Below, piece after piece: positions 10,310 through 20,689 of a stretch of 30,192 nt of DNA. The position numbers and the translations under genes are program-made. The notes beneath the pieces were generated by a model, which did no database searches, was not told the DNA's origin, and worked only from the letters and a program-made list of their open reading frames with translations. Numbering within the stretch: position 1 is the first letter of the stretch; each line of letters begins with the position of its first letter. Origin of the DNA: Aureobasidium sp. EXF-3400 (Eukaryota; Ascomycota; Dothideomycetes; Dothideales; Saccotheciaceae); the NCBI GenBank assembly GCA_024195585.1, contig SWBL01000472.1, positions 1 through 30,192 on the forward strand, in the 5' to 3' direction.

Positions 10310-10850
10310 TGGCCGATCTCCGGTCCTCCGTTCGTGGACCTGCATGTTCCCCACTCTCCATCTTCGCGCCTCCTCAGTCGCGACTGGAGAGACGTCTACA
10401 CCCTTTCGATCATCTCAACGAGGACGAGAGTTTTGCGCCTCCTCAACGAAGGCATCTAGACATTTGTTCAGCAGGCCCTGTCGCAATCGCAAGGCTTTCC
10501 CTCGACTCTGGAGGATAGAATCGAGCTTTGTCGACCTTGATCACCTAAAACAGGCTCTCAATGTTCCAACGAGATTGAGGATGAGGCCCAGCACAACCAA
10601 GAGAAAGGCGACCGAGACAACATCTCTGATACTTAACGCCATCACGAAGCTTTCTTGGCTCCCAACAACACCCATCTTGACGATACGGGGAAGGGGGGTG
10701 GGGGGTCTGAGAGCTCAACATCAACGGTCTTTTGACCAAAGTCCTACGCAATGAAAGCAGCAGTCGCATCCAAGGACTCGACACGTTCTCTGCCACCGAC
10801 CCCGATGACTTGCTCGCTCTCCTCACCGCCGCTCCTCGTCCATGTTATTA
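10310..10850 (+). pseudogene. Decayed gene of unknown family
   Basis: From the ATG at 10310 the plus strand reads MADLRSSVRGPACSPLSIFA and HLNEDESFAPPQRRHLDICS to a stop near 10518. Protein-like text then continues in shifted frames: acidic NEIEDEAQHNQEKGDRDN (about 10575-10630), then ELNINGLLTKVLRNESSSRI and LDTFSATDPDDLLALLTAAP, ending at TAA near 10850. At least two frameshifts and one stop separate the pieces. A run of g residues near 10690 (ggggaaggggggtgggggg) may have promoted slippage. Function is unknown. Confidence 0.35.
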
Positions 10851-10859
10851 AGCCATCGT

Positions 10860-12165
10860 TACCTATTGAGAGGAGCACAATAATCTCGCCGGCAGCCACC
10901 TTAAGATATCATGCCGACTGTCGATGAACTTCCCACTGAAGCTGCATCCTCGACTCCAAGTTCTTTCCGCGTATGTGCGAGTAGACTCACAATGCATACG
11001 ATCCAACGCACCTCCACGACGTGCTTCATCATCAGATCCAAATGGTGGTTCAATGGTATAAACTTCTTCTCCTCTCCAGATGCGACAGATGATTACAGGT
11101 CGGGCCAAACTCTTTCTGTAAGGAATTATGTCTAATAGCAGTAATGCGGAGGTGCAAGCCACACTTGACGGTGAGCAGAATAAGATAGATAGTGCAGAGA
11201 GCGTTGGAGAGATGTCATGTCTTTACTCATATCAACTGCACAGTAAGTAGATCGTTGACTGAACATCCCTACGTCAAATCTCAGCGGCTTGGCGCAGCAC
11301 AACGACAGCGATGGCGCTGTTCGGTTACACGGATGACCCTAATAACTCTTTGAAGTGCTATGTCCAGCTACCCTACCTGCTGTCCGTGACTCAATATTCA
11401 TTCTGATCATCTTCATCATGTATTATGCCTTTTCGTGCAATTTCCTACAAGAGAATGCTTTGGGCCAATACTACAACGACATTATTGGTAGCACGAGCGC
11501 TGGGAATCACTAGGACAAGCAAGCAAGGATCCCTTAACGACAACGACTCCATTGTGTATCGAGATCTGCTCTATTGGTGGCCATGTATAAGGATAGGATA
11601 GAGAAATAGTTGGTGTCTTTCGTAGACATAGGAAGAAACTGCCAACAAGTGTTTCGAAAGGTCTCAAATTGCTGATAATATCTGTCCGACCCTACTCCCG
11701 TACGTCCGGTGACATTCAAGCCCCTGAAATGGCGTTATAGATGTCACTCTCTACGATTGTGCAGTCCACATGCCAAACAGTAACACCCTCCATCAGGACT
11801 TCCTCCGCACCGCAACCGTCTTAGCCGAGATTAAGAAGATTGGCATCTGCGGTTTCACGATCACTGGTCCTATCTCCCGTCACAAAGTTTCAAGATTGTT
11901 CAGGGATACGTGTGAAAGCCATTGTTCAGTAACACCTGTCTACTGCGAGAGATGCTATCGTTTGCAAAGCTATCCGTCTTGGTAAGACAGAAAGCATCTT
12001 TCCCATTCCATTCCACGCAAGCAATTATTTTTGTCCTGATATCATATACTGCCGATTCGTTTGATCATAAGATCTGATCTCGTGTCGGCAACCTGTGCAT
12101 GTATTAATGCAACGAAACGATCCATTATTATATCACGGCTGTTTCAGCCGGCACTCTATTACCAC
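10860..12165. other. Intergenic stretch without a supported gene
   Basis: Only short ORFs occur, such as 11770-11985 (+), which starts MPNSNTLHQDFLRTATVLAE and ends without any domain. None has introns, motifs or a convincing start context. No repeat structure or RNA gene was recognised. Confidence 0.4.
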
Positions 12166-14752
12166 TCACTTCGATCTCTCGACAAACATCTCTCTATGCC
12201 ACCCGAACCACTTCTCCACCCTCTTTGCAATCCTTCTCAGCATGACTCGGTTGACGGTGGACGATGGTTGAGGATGGTGCAGCACAATGGTTTTGACCCC
12301 ACTGCCTGTATAACGGTCCAACTTCAGCGTGATCGCCGAGCCTTGGCTCTGGAGAATCCTGAAGCCAGCGTCAACCATGGCACCCAAGAAGTCCTGCCAG
12401 GAAAAGCTGCGTTGAGATTCGGCGCCTCTGATGGGAAACATGTGGTGGAAAGGAACAAGATTTTCGGAACTGACGTATTGAATCGACGGTAGAACGGCGG
12501 TTTTGGCGCGCGAGGTCTGGAGGACAATCTGGTGCCGCGAAGCATTGGTAGCGAAGATTTTGTCCGAAGAGAAAGGAATCCTAGGCTTTGATCTGGTTGG
12601 AAGAGCTACAGGATGGTCATTTTCCTTGCCCTAGACAGTCTGCACCTCCACCTGACTGTCAAATCTGGTAGCTTCAGCACTCTGCGAACCAAGTTTCAGG
12701 GTGACTTGCTTCTCCTGCTCGAGTTCTTCTAGACGACGTGGGTTCAACGCGGCGGAAAGCACTTCGATGTCCTCATCAATCAGCCTCTGGCTGACTTTGG
12801 CTTGGACAAGCTGTTGAACCCATAGCTCTTCAAAATGCTCCCAGACTTTGGTCAAGCAGGCACGAGACGCATTGGCCTCGTCAAGCCATCTCAGATCTTT
12901 CTTACCACGAGGCCATGGAAACTTCTGATACAGTTGCTGCATATCAGGGCCCAAAGTGTCTCCCAACGCTGGGCAATGGTTCGCGTTGATCTTCTTGATC
13001 CAGTCGGCCGGGGACGTAGTATGGGTTTTGAAGACTTCTCCCACTTGTGTGAAGGCGGCACGATCGCGAGTCGTATCTGAGCGAACGGATGTGATGATCT
13101 CAGTCAGACTGGACATGTCGCTGAGTTTATCGAGCATTGTTTGGCTGATTCGACCGGCTTTTTTGGGATCAGTACGGCAGAGACGATCAATGATGGCGAA
13201 GTTGAAGGCAGGATCCATGGTGAAAAGACGCTCCTCGTCAAATCCAAGGGTACTCATGCTCCAGTAGAAGGTCGTTGGTGAACCAGTCTTTCTGAGTGGA
13301 GCTACAGTTGGTGGGCTTGATCTTCGCACTTCCTTGAAACTTGAAGTTGCGCTCAAAACCCCTCTGAACCAGGAGGCCTGCATGAACTTGTGGCTCGAAG
13401 ATTGCAAACGTCTCGATGCAAAGGTTGTTCACAATGATAAAAGGCGTGTTCCAGATCTTGTTTGGCCTCTTCGGAACGGTTCTGCTCGAAGAAGTCGAGG
13501 CTCTGTATCATCAACTCACTCTCGGCAACTGGCTGTCGCCAGTATGACTCGCGATGCATTGTCTCATAGAAGAAAACGTCAACGAGCCAGGGCATCATGT
13601 CTTCCACACGCCATGTCTCGAAAAATCTGCAGGCACATATCTCTTTTGATAACATCTGAACATATTGCGGATCCGTCTGGAGAAGCTCCAGCTCATCCAG
13701 AACGACACAGTGACGAGATACGATGAGCTCTGCGACTTCACGAGCATCGAAACGTGGAGGCTCGGAGAAGGGCTTGACAAAGTCGGTGGACCATGGAAAG
13801 TCCGTCTTGAATCTTGAAAAGTTTGCCTCAACCATACCGTTCCACTTAGGATGGATATTGAGTGTGGTAGGCGCTTGAACTTCTGCTAATAAACCTCTGA
13901 CACAATTGCTGAGGAGGCTGAGAATCTTCTTGTGGGCAGTGAAGAGGTGGTGAGCCTTTGAGAAGCCAATGATCTCCCAGCGATGAGCCTGTTCGGCGTT
14001 CCACTTGGCGAGCTTACCGTAATCGGAGCCTTGGGCAACTACACAGTGGGGATTGAACACGTTTGGTATGATAGAGAAGTGTTCGGCGAGTACAAGGTTA
14101 GAGTTGTCGAACATCATCCATCTTTCAGGCTCGTTGGAGGTGCGATGATGTAATGAGCTGAAGAAGAGGGTGGGATCCTCGGAAAGTGTCTCAGCGTCGA
14201 GATAGGGCAAGAACCAGGAGTCATGATGTGAGATCAGAGTCTTGTCTCTTATCTCCGTATTTGCCAGAGACTCTCGGGTATGAAGTCCGAGGCAAATTGC
14301 GAATCTTCCATCTGCTGTTCTTCTAGTTCTAACCTTGCGAAGGTTGCGCTCTCCAGAATACTTGCGGTCTTCGTCTCTAGCTCCGACACGCTCGAGAAGA
14401 TGGACTGCAGCCCATCGCTTATCGAACAGCGCAGTGTGCTCGGTCAGGAAGCTGAAGCGCTTCCCCTGCGATTTTTTCTTCCATCTCGAGACTAGAAAGT
14501 CGGCGTGCTTGGTCAAAGTTGTGCGTAGGAAGGCTAGGTCGGCCTTTATGCCGTCGACGATTTCGGTGATGATGACTCGGGCTTGCTTGTCATTGACGAT
14601 GATTGCGGCTGGGAAAAACTGCGGCAAGCAAATTGCACACTCGCCGCTACCAGTGAATGGACCGGGGTGGTGCAATCGAAGGGACTGGTAGGCGGATTCT
14701 TGCGGTCGAGGTATTTACCTTTCAAGTCTTCCACCCACTTCATTTCAACCAA
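12166..14752 (-). pseudogene. Decayed copy of a large uncharacterised fungal protein family
   Basis: Nearly the whole gene is legible but broken. Order on the minus strand: MVEMKWVEDLKGKYL (from 14752); then 14675-13440 with FFPAAIIVNDKQARV, GIKADLAFLRTTLTKHADFL, SWFLPYLDAETLSEDP, NPHCVVAQGSDYGKLAKWNA, QAHRWEIIGFSKAHHLFTA and LDELELLQTDPQYVQML; then 13432-13265 with LCIETFAIFEPQVHAG and ERNFKFQGSAKIKPT; then 13262-12631 with MDPAFNFAIIDRLCRTDPKK. A TAG at 12631-12633 interrupts that frame, which continues to 12166 with SWQDFLGAMVDAGFRILQ and AKRVEKWFGWHREMFVER. I recall similar full-length proteins of about 900 residues from many ascomycetes, with no known function. Frameshifts lie near 14690, 14405, 14290, 13437 and 13265. 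The last module loosely recalls a HicA-like fold, which is inference. Confidence 0.7.
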
Positions 14753-15055
14753 GGCAGGTTGTTACGAGCGGGGCATGACCTTATCTGGCTGCTTGATTCG
14801 CATCAAGGTGAAACGGACAGCCCAGACTCGATTGTTGTCTTGTTACGACTCTTCTGAGGTGAATGGAACCATCTTGGAGTCAGGCGCTGTTGGGCTGGGT
14901 GCGATGATGTTGTATGCGGTAAACCAGAATTTCTGAATATCTGGGAAACGAGAAAATACAAGGAAGAAGAGGAGGCTGCAGAAAAAGAAGGTGTGGAAAC
15001 ATCCACGAAAGTATTCCTCACCGACATGGCTTGTTACAACCTCATAAGCTCTCAA

Positions 15056-15395
15056 AAATACTCAACTTGTTATTATTGATCAAGCATCTATCCTCGCCGT
15101 TCCCTCATTCTAGGAGGACATGGACCTCATCAAAACCTGGTTAGAAGGCTCGCCTGCCGCCGGGACAAGCGCCTCGTTTCGGCAGAGTCGTTCTCAAAAA
15201 CCCTGTAGCTAACAACTCGCTCGCTGGATGTGTGGCCTCTCGCCTACCTCATACCATTCTGTGAACCATTCTTACTCAACTACCTGATCTGACATCCTCC
15301 AAAGATTCAAAACTTGTGGCGCACTCCAAAAGGAAGGTCGTCATGACCCAGTCTAGCTTGGCTTTACGCTCTGATGGACACCTTCAGACTCCCTT
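15056..15395. other. Short intergenic stretch
   Basis: No sustained reading frame or motif is visible between the decayed minus-strand gene and the plus-strand zinc-finger fragment. Confidence 0.35.
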
Positions 15396-15784
15396 TTGTC
15401 TCACAATGATCAATCTCTGGTTCATCAGTCGGAGAGGTCCGGTCCCTCCGCTGTCGGCTCTCCTGGTCGTGAGGCTCTTCAGATCTCTGCTAGCTGTGCT
15501 GGAGTATGCTCCCCTAGGGGTGTCTTCATTCGAGGTAATTGGTCTGACACTGGACCGGACTCAGTTCAATACTGCCCACACAGCGTTACTTACCCGAAGA
15601 AATGCTGTCCGCTCGGCTTCAAGTGTTCATTTATCAAGGTCTGCCATTTTACGTCTGTATGTTATGGCTGCAGGATGGATTCTCCCACGAGGTCATTGCC
15701 AACTGTCCATTTGTTCTCAAGAAGGGTACCTGCACTCCGAATCCAAGACAGCGCTGTGAGTACAATCACGATGCCGATCTCTGA
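15396..15784 (+). pseudogene. Broken CCCH zinc-finger protein fragment
   Basis: Two frames give the two halves of a cysteine-rich protein. The first (from about 15396) reads YCPHSVTYPKKCCPLGFKCS. The second, to the stop at 15784, reads IANCPFVLKKGTCTPNPRQ followed by RCEYNHDADL. The latter fits a zinc-binding C-x8-C-x7-C-x3-H, close to the CCCH consensus C-x8-C-x5-C-x3-H used in RNA-binding proteins. A frameshift lies between about 15640 and 15700. The N-terminal part is Ser/Pro-rich with no motif. It could be a decayed fungal CCCH protein or a chance cysteine cluster. Confidence 0.35.
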
Positions 15785-16209
15785 ACTAATCCCAAGACGT
15801 TGTCTATTTGGCATATCTTGAGTCAATATGGCGTTGACGAAGATGCTAGATCGGGACTGCGGCCGAAGCTGAGACTGGAAGCTGAAAGGGGGGTTGAAAC
15901 TGCATTCCTTTCGGAGATGAAGTTGAAATAGATTAGAAAAGGCAATGATGTATAATGCAAAGGTCAACGTGAAGGAGGGTCATCGATGTAATTCAGCTCA
16001 ACGATATCATCATTGACCGATCCAATGTTCCAAAGCCCACCCTGTGATCGATATGAACATGAATCTTTCGGAATCATAGAACGATATCAAAATCATGATA
16101 GACACTGAAGGTCAGTAGTCTGACTACGGTCATCTTGCGTCGAGCAAAAGTTTCTTGATTGAGCGCCAATCTCTCGCCCTTGGTCTGGAGAGAATAGCGT
16201 CGTCGGCAA

Positions 16210-16638
16210 ATGAGATCTGGTCGAAAACAACTCGATCCCCGTTACCAAGCCTGTTGCCTATACTATATCTCGCCCCTCTCCATCACACTTACGGAACGCG
16301 ACCAACGATCACGTCACCCTCTCGTAGCGCGTGTCAATGCTACTGAAAATCGATCCATAGTGGCTGGTCAAGAATTTTTAGCTTCGTTGGACGGGTTCAA
16401 GAGTCAGCATCAACATCAGAAATGGTGGCACGAGAAAATTCTCGGTAGGCCTTCCGTGCTTGCAGATTGTCGTACCTGGATGAAGTCTGGGTACCATACC
16501 TCCAGCTGGCGCGGTTTGGGAAACAAGGATGACCTCTGCGGCAGTGATCATAACCTGTACATGACATCTAACGAGGATACGAGGATTAAGACGATGACAG
16601 AGAGCAGATTAGAAGCAGTCACGAATCGTCAACTTTGA
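16210..16638 (+). CDS. Hypothetical ORF of 142 aa
   Basis: An uninterrupted plus-strand frame contains protein-like text such as AGQEFLASLDGFKSQHQHQ, WWHEKILGRPSVLADCRTW and NKDDLCGSDHNLYMTSNEDT. It runs toward the decayed minus-strand NLR. No signal peptide, membrane span or domain was recognised. It may be a remnant rather than a real gene. Confidence 0.22.
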   Translation: MRSGRKQLDPRYQACCLYYISPLSITLTERDQRSRHPLVARVNATENRSIVAGQEFLASLDGFKSQHQHQKWWHEKILGRPSVLADCRTWMKSGYHTSSWRGLGNKDDLCGSDHNLYMTSNEDTRIKTMTESRLEAVTNRQL

Positions 16639-16724
16639 AGTTGTTGCCATTGTATATCAAAGTCATGTTTGGACAACATTTTGACAGCAGAAGCGCAACG
16701 CTGTTTCCCGTGAAAAGGGAATTC

Positions 16725-19476
16725 TGGATTACGGATGCTAGTGAGCGTGTCAAGGTGCTCTCATTCAAGTGCCTCCATTAATCATTTCACATCTCGTCGG
16801 TGCATTGACTTTACCTCTTCGTACTTCCCCTGTCTCCCTAGCACCGACCGACGATCGTTGACGCTGGTGAGCGTGTCAGGGTGCTCTCGTGCGAGTGCCT
16901 TCTCTCGGATGTCCAGTGATGATCGAGAAAATCCCTCCGCTGCTGTATACTCACCCCTGCGGGACAGGTACCATCTTGCACTATCAGCGCTGCCTGCTTG
17001 CTTCCTGAGGTCTTCCTTGTCTTCTGTCCTGTGGCTGAGAATCTCTTTCAGGTGCGGCAACAGCACTCGGCATTGCTCCCACGTATCATAATCCTCGCTA
17101 GGCAATGCTGCGTTCAGAGCTAGTATCGATTCCTTCACCCACTTACTAAGCTCGCTCTTCGTCTCTAGCCACTGCCTCATCGACAGCTGCACGAGCCGGT
17201 GCATTGCTAACGCCTGCTCCCCGGTCTCCATCCTCACGAAAGAGAAGCCGAGCAACGGCGCCAGAGCATCATCAAAGTCCAGCTGGCAAGTGGTGCCTTG
17301 CAGTAGCCATCGCGGGATCCCCTGCTTGTCAAACATGCTCATCAGCGCAGAAAGATTGGCTGCCTGCGGCTTTGTCGCCTGTATGTGTTGAAACGAAATT
17401 TGCCATGTCACTGTCACCGCATGCCGGATGCTGTGGTCACGCCGAATATCCTTAAGTTCGTTCTTGCTTAGCAGGTGCACCTGATTAGCCTCGCTCTCCC
17501 GAAACAAGTCGAGGTAGGTAGCTATCGTCGTTGTCAATGCTCTTGTCTGGATGTACGACCCAGCGTGTGTGATAGCAAGGGGTATGCACTCTAGCTTGTG
17601 GACAAGCGCTTTGGCGTCTGCTCGACTGACGTCGCCAAATGGCACCCTGGTCTGGAGCAGTTGCAGCACATCCTTTTCACCCACCGGCTCTACCTGAACA
17701 AGGCCGCAAGATCTTCCCACAAGATTGGTGGCTGCGATGGTGTTCCTGGACGTGATCAAGATTAATCCGTGAGCTGTTTGTGGGAGAAACCTCCCGAGCG
17801 GCCTGTCATTATCCGCTGCATAAATTGCTTCCATAGCGCTCGTGCCTGTGCCATCTTGGTCACTACCAGAGAATACGGCGTCATCGTCGACGTTGTCAAG
17901 TATCATCAGCCATCGTCCGTTTCGCTTATCTGACAGCCAGGCGTATACTATCTGCAAGATGTCTACCTTCGGGTCTTCGCGCCCAGGCAGCAAAAGCCTA
18001 TCGGCTATGTCTCTATATCCTTGCCGAAACCTGGTGGGGCTGCTTGCATGTATCCAGACTACAAAGACATACGGCTCTGTCTCTTGCAGCCTGTAAGCAT
18101 ACTCAATTTCGCGATCTGCGACTTCCTAGTATCCCATCAGTGCTACGGCCTAATGCATATGCAGACTAACAATGCTTACCCAACATCTCCAAGCCCGACT
18201 AAAGCTACGCGTGGGTGCAAAGCTGCAGCGACTCTGCGCTCGCTAATTCTAGCGATGATATCTTCTCGACCAACAAATAAATCGTCCCGTGCAAAAGGCA
18301 CTATAAATATGGCATCGCTTGCTAGTGGCACTATAAGCATTCCATTATAAGCATTCTACCTTACTATACTCCACATGACAATGGTCTTACGTACATGCAT
18401 CTTCTGCCGAGGCCACAACAACAGCACGCGATACCTGCTGACCTGCTAGCTCTTGGCGCACAAAGGCTTTCAACACATCAGAGATAGCACGGTAGCCCTC
18501 GTTGTCTCTGCTACTGTATCGAGCCATCTGCATGTGGTTCGCGTCGATACTCTCCACCGTCTCTCGCGCTCGCGGAAGGTCGAGTTTTCACGAGAAGTCG
18601 TCAACCACCTTCTCATTGAGCCCTTTCATGCCAGTGATTCCACGTGACTCCTGGAAAGTGTGGATCTTCAGCGTTTCCTCGGACGCAATCGTCTTGAACT
18701 CATCGTGGATGTTGTCGAGCACTTCATTGTTCACTTCGAGCGTCTCGAGTAGCCGTTTGTTCTAGTCTTGCAGAGCCAGGCGGGCGAGGTTCGAAGCAAT
18801 CTGGCCCCACCCTGCATACGCGCTGCCCCGGTGGGGCGTGCCGAGGAATATGACCAGGTTTGTCCGGTTGCGAACCATTTCTGACCGGCGGATTGCCTAC
18901 AGCGGCATGTTAGCAGAGCCTTCGTCATTGTTATGCAGACCGCCAAACCCTTACATCTTTGAGGATGATGCCACCGAGGCTGTGTACTACGAACGCGATT
19001 GGTTTCTGCATTGGTGTCAGACGTTCACTTGCCTTTCATAAACAGGCTAGCACTCTACCTCGTTGTCAACCTCTCTTTCTAGCCTAACCGACAGATCTCG
19101 ACCGTGCTGCGAGATGCTGTTCTTGTTGTTCGCCTGAAAAAGACCGCCGATAACGTCTGCGCTGTAGCCATACGTCCACACGCAAGCCTGCGGAATGTCT
19201 GCTGCGAGATACTCTTCGGGCCAGAAGACGGAACCCTGTGATGGTGACGATGATGGCGGACAGGTAGAGGGCCCTTTGCACTTGATCTACAGTTGTTGAT
19301 AGCGGCCCAGCTGTTCGTCGCTTGAATAGCGACTTCAGACCTCTGGGCTTTTTCGTCGTGTTGTCACTGCCGTTGCTTGCCGGCGCCGCCGCTGCTGCGG
19401 GCGCTGCTGCTGTCCATGTTCCTTTGGGATGGCCTCGGAGGCCGTGGACGGATACGATACTGCAGACTTTCAGCAC
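16725..19476 (-). pseudogene. Decayed NLR: hydrolase-like domain, NB-ARC, TPR
   Basis: On the minus strand an alpha/beta-hydrolase-like NLR head starts with VSVHGLRGHPKGTWT, then VFWPEEYLAADIPQA, then the nucleophile-elbow motif FVVHSLGGIILKD and FLGTPHRGSAYAGWGQIA. NB-ARC follows: PFARDDLFVGRED, Walker A GLGDVGKSQ, Walker B WLMILDNVDD, LITSRN, LECIPLAITHAGSYI and the MHD-like HRLVQLSMRQWL. The C-terminus is kinesin-light-chain-type TPRs (SLDIREKALAREHPDTLTSV). Introns at 19236-19290, 19006-19058, 18897-18954, 18331-18394 and 18126-18179 still splice to a sensible product. The gene is broken by in-frame TAG at 18762-18764 and TGA at 18588-18590, a 2-nt frameshift near 18108, and stops in the TPR tail from 16782. 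Fungal NLRs of this build act in allorecognition and cell-death control; this copy is presumably dead. Confidence 0.88.
18126..18179 (-). other. Intron splitting the NB-ARC P-loop
   Basis: This 54-nt phase-2 intron (gtaagc..ctag on the minus strand) falls between GLGDVG and KSQIA. Splicing rebuilds the Walker A motif GLGDVGKSQ. The exon that follows then carries two extra A residues (18108-18109), which break the frame before IEYAYRL. Confidence 0.7.
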
Positions 19477-19749
19477 CTGTCCTGCGACGTGTGCGCAGGC
19501 GCAATCCTACTACAGGTCAAATTGGTTGTCATTGCGTTCGCTGGCGGCCGTCAGCGGAGTCAAGCTGAGCCGGTGCACGGTCGTCATTTGTGCTACAAGG
19601 CTAAAATCGCGTCACCTTGTGGAGAATCCCGTAGCGCTGGCAGCTATGAACACCAGATTTGGGCGACTTGTCGAATCTGCAGCGGCGTGAGAATCGAGGA
19701 GGGAGTATTGCAAAGGTCATATCTTCAGCTGCAGCAGGCTGAAGACTGA

Positions 19750-20210
19750 ATTGACATCGACCTTAGCGGCAGCTGGACACTCACGCGCAGCAGCCGCAGT
19801 CACTGGAGCTCATTGGTGGACATTGTGATTTTTGACCTGCATATTGAAGGCTGACAGAACCTGTTTCGATTGGGCTCAGATAGTAAACAGTCGAGGACCA
19901 CGATCCCGATACAGCGCTTGGCTGATCTTTTGCCTCGTCTACCTCCGGAGTCTGCTGTCACAAAACGATCTGCTCGGATAAAATTAACCCTTCCATGTGA
20001 GCATGCAGAACATTGCTTCTAGGTACAATTCGCCCTTCAGATGTTCGTACGCGTCTCGTCCCAGGCTGTAGTCTTGCAAGAACTCTCTCCAGATGACATA
20101 CAGCTATTCTATAGCTGTCACAGCGCTCTCGTAGCCTATGGATCGAGTTCAGTTGCTGTGCGCACGACCCTGTCCGAGTCACGTGAACAGCAGAATCGCA
20201 ATCTGGTCTC
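19750..20210. other. Stretch 5' of the NLR and of SINE 1
   Basis: No gene is supported. It presumably includes the former promoter of the NLR and the pre-insertion sequence that received SINE 1. Confidence 0.3.
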
Positions 20211-20225
20211 TCCATGCTCACGAGG
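20211..20225. repeat. Target-site duplication, left copy (SINE 1)
   Basis: TCCATGCTCACGAGG, identical over 15 nt to 20675-20689. Confidence 0.92.
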
Positions 20226-20674
20226 GGGGTGATATGGCTCAACGGGGAGAGCGCCTGGTAGTCCTTCATGAAGTAGCTATGTATACACCCATTTCTGGCG
20301 ACATGAAGAGATCGTGGGTTCGAGTCCCACACCCGCCGACCCTGTACGCTCACGTCAATGAACCTTGTAATGTGCTCGGGCAATGCCCCCTTCGAGGTGG
20401 TAGCGGCAGGATCCCTACGCTGTGATTGGTTTTTCCTGGTTTTCCCACTGGGTTTTTACAGGGGTTTCCATCGATTACAGGTGCCTACTTAAGTAGTCCG
20501 ACGGAGGAGTACTACGCGAAAGACTAACTAGGCAAGGCAATAAGGTCGTCATATACTAAGCTTGGCGATGTAATGTAAGATGACGAAGAAAGGAACTAGC
20601 AATGGACAGCTCATGCCTCCACCAGGGCGAATAGCTTAAGAATATCAAATCAAATCAAATCAAATCAAATCAAA
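20226..20674 (+). mobile_element. tRNA-headed SINE 1 (449 bp)
   Basis: A short non-coding retroposon bounded by a perfect 15-bp duplication. The head has a tRNA-like A box, TGGCTCAACGGGG (20235-20247), and a consensus B box, GGTTCGAGTCC (20317-20327), within a T-arm GTGGG/CCCAC. These are internal RNA polymerase III promoter elements. The body (about 20340-20640) is unrelated to tRNA. The 3' end is a tandem (ATCAA) tail of six units (20644-20674). The A-to-B spacing (about 70 nt) is longer than in a plain tRNA and may reflect a tRNA with an intron. The acceptor halves do not pair well, so it is not a working tRNA gene. The perfect TSD points to a fairly recent insertion. Confidence 0.9.
20644..20674 (+). 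repeat. (ATCAA)n tail of SINE 1
   Basis: Six tandem 5-nt units directly precede the right TSD. This is the usual position of a SINE simple-repeat tail used to prime reverse transcription. Confidence 0.9.
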
Positions 20675-20689
20675 TCCATGCTCACGAGG
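20675..20689. repeat. Target-site duplication, right copy (SINE 1)
   Basis: TCCATGCTCACGAGG, identical to 20211-20225. Confidence 0.92.

Noticed and set aside
12061..12492. 143-aa plus-strand ORF
   Set aside because: It is antisense to the well-supported C-terminal module of the decayed minus-strand gene.
20226..20345. A functional tRNA gene
   Set aside because: A and B boxes are present, but the acceptor halves do not pair, the anticodon arm cannot be built, and the unit is part of a SINE with a TSD.
19958..20383. 141-aa minus-strand ORF
   Set aside because: Much of it is the antisense of the SINE 1 head and its TSD, and it has no domain.
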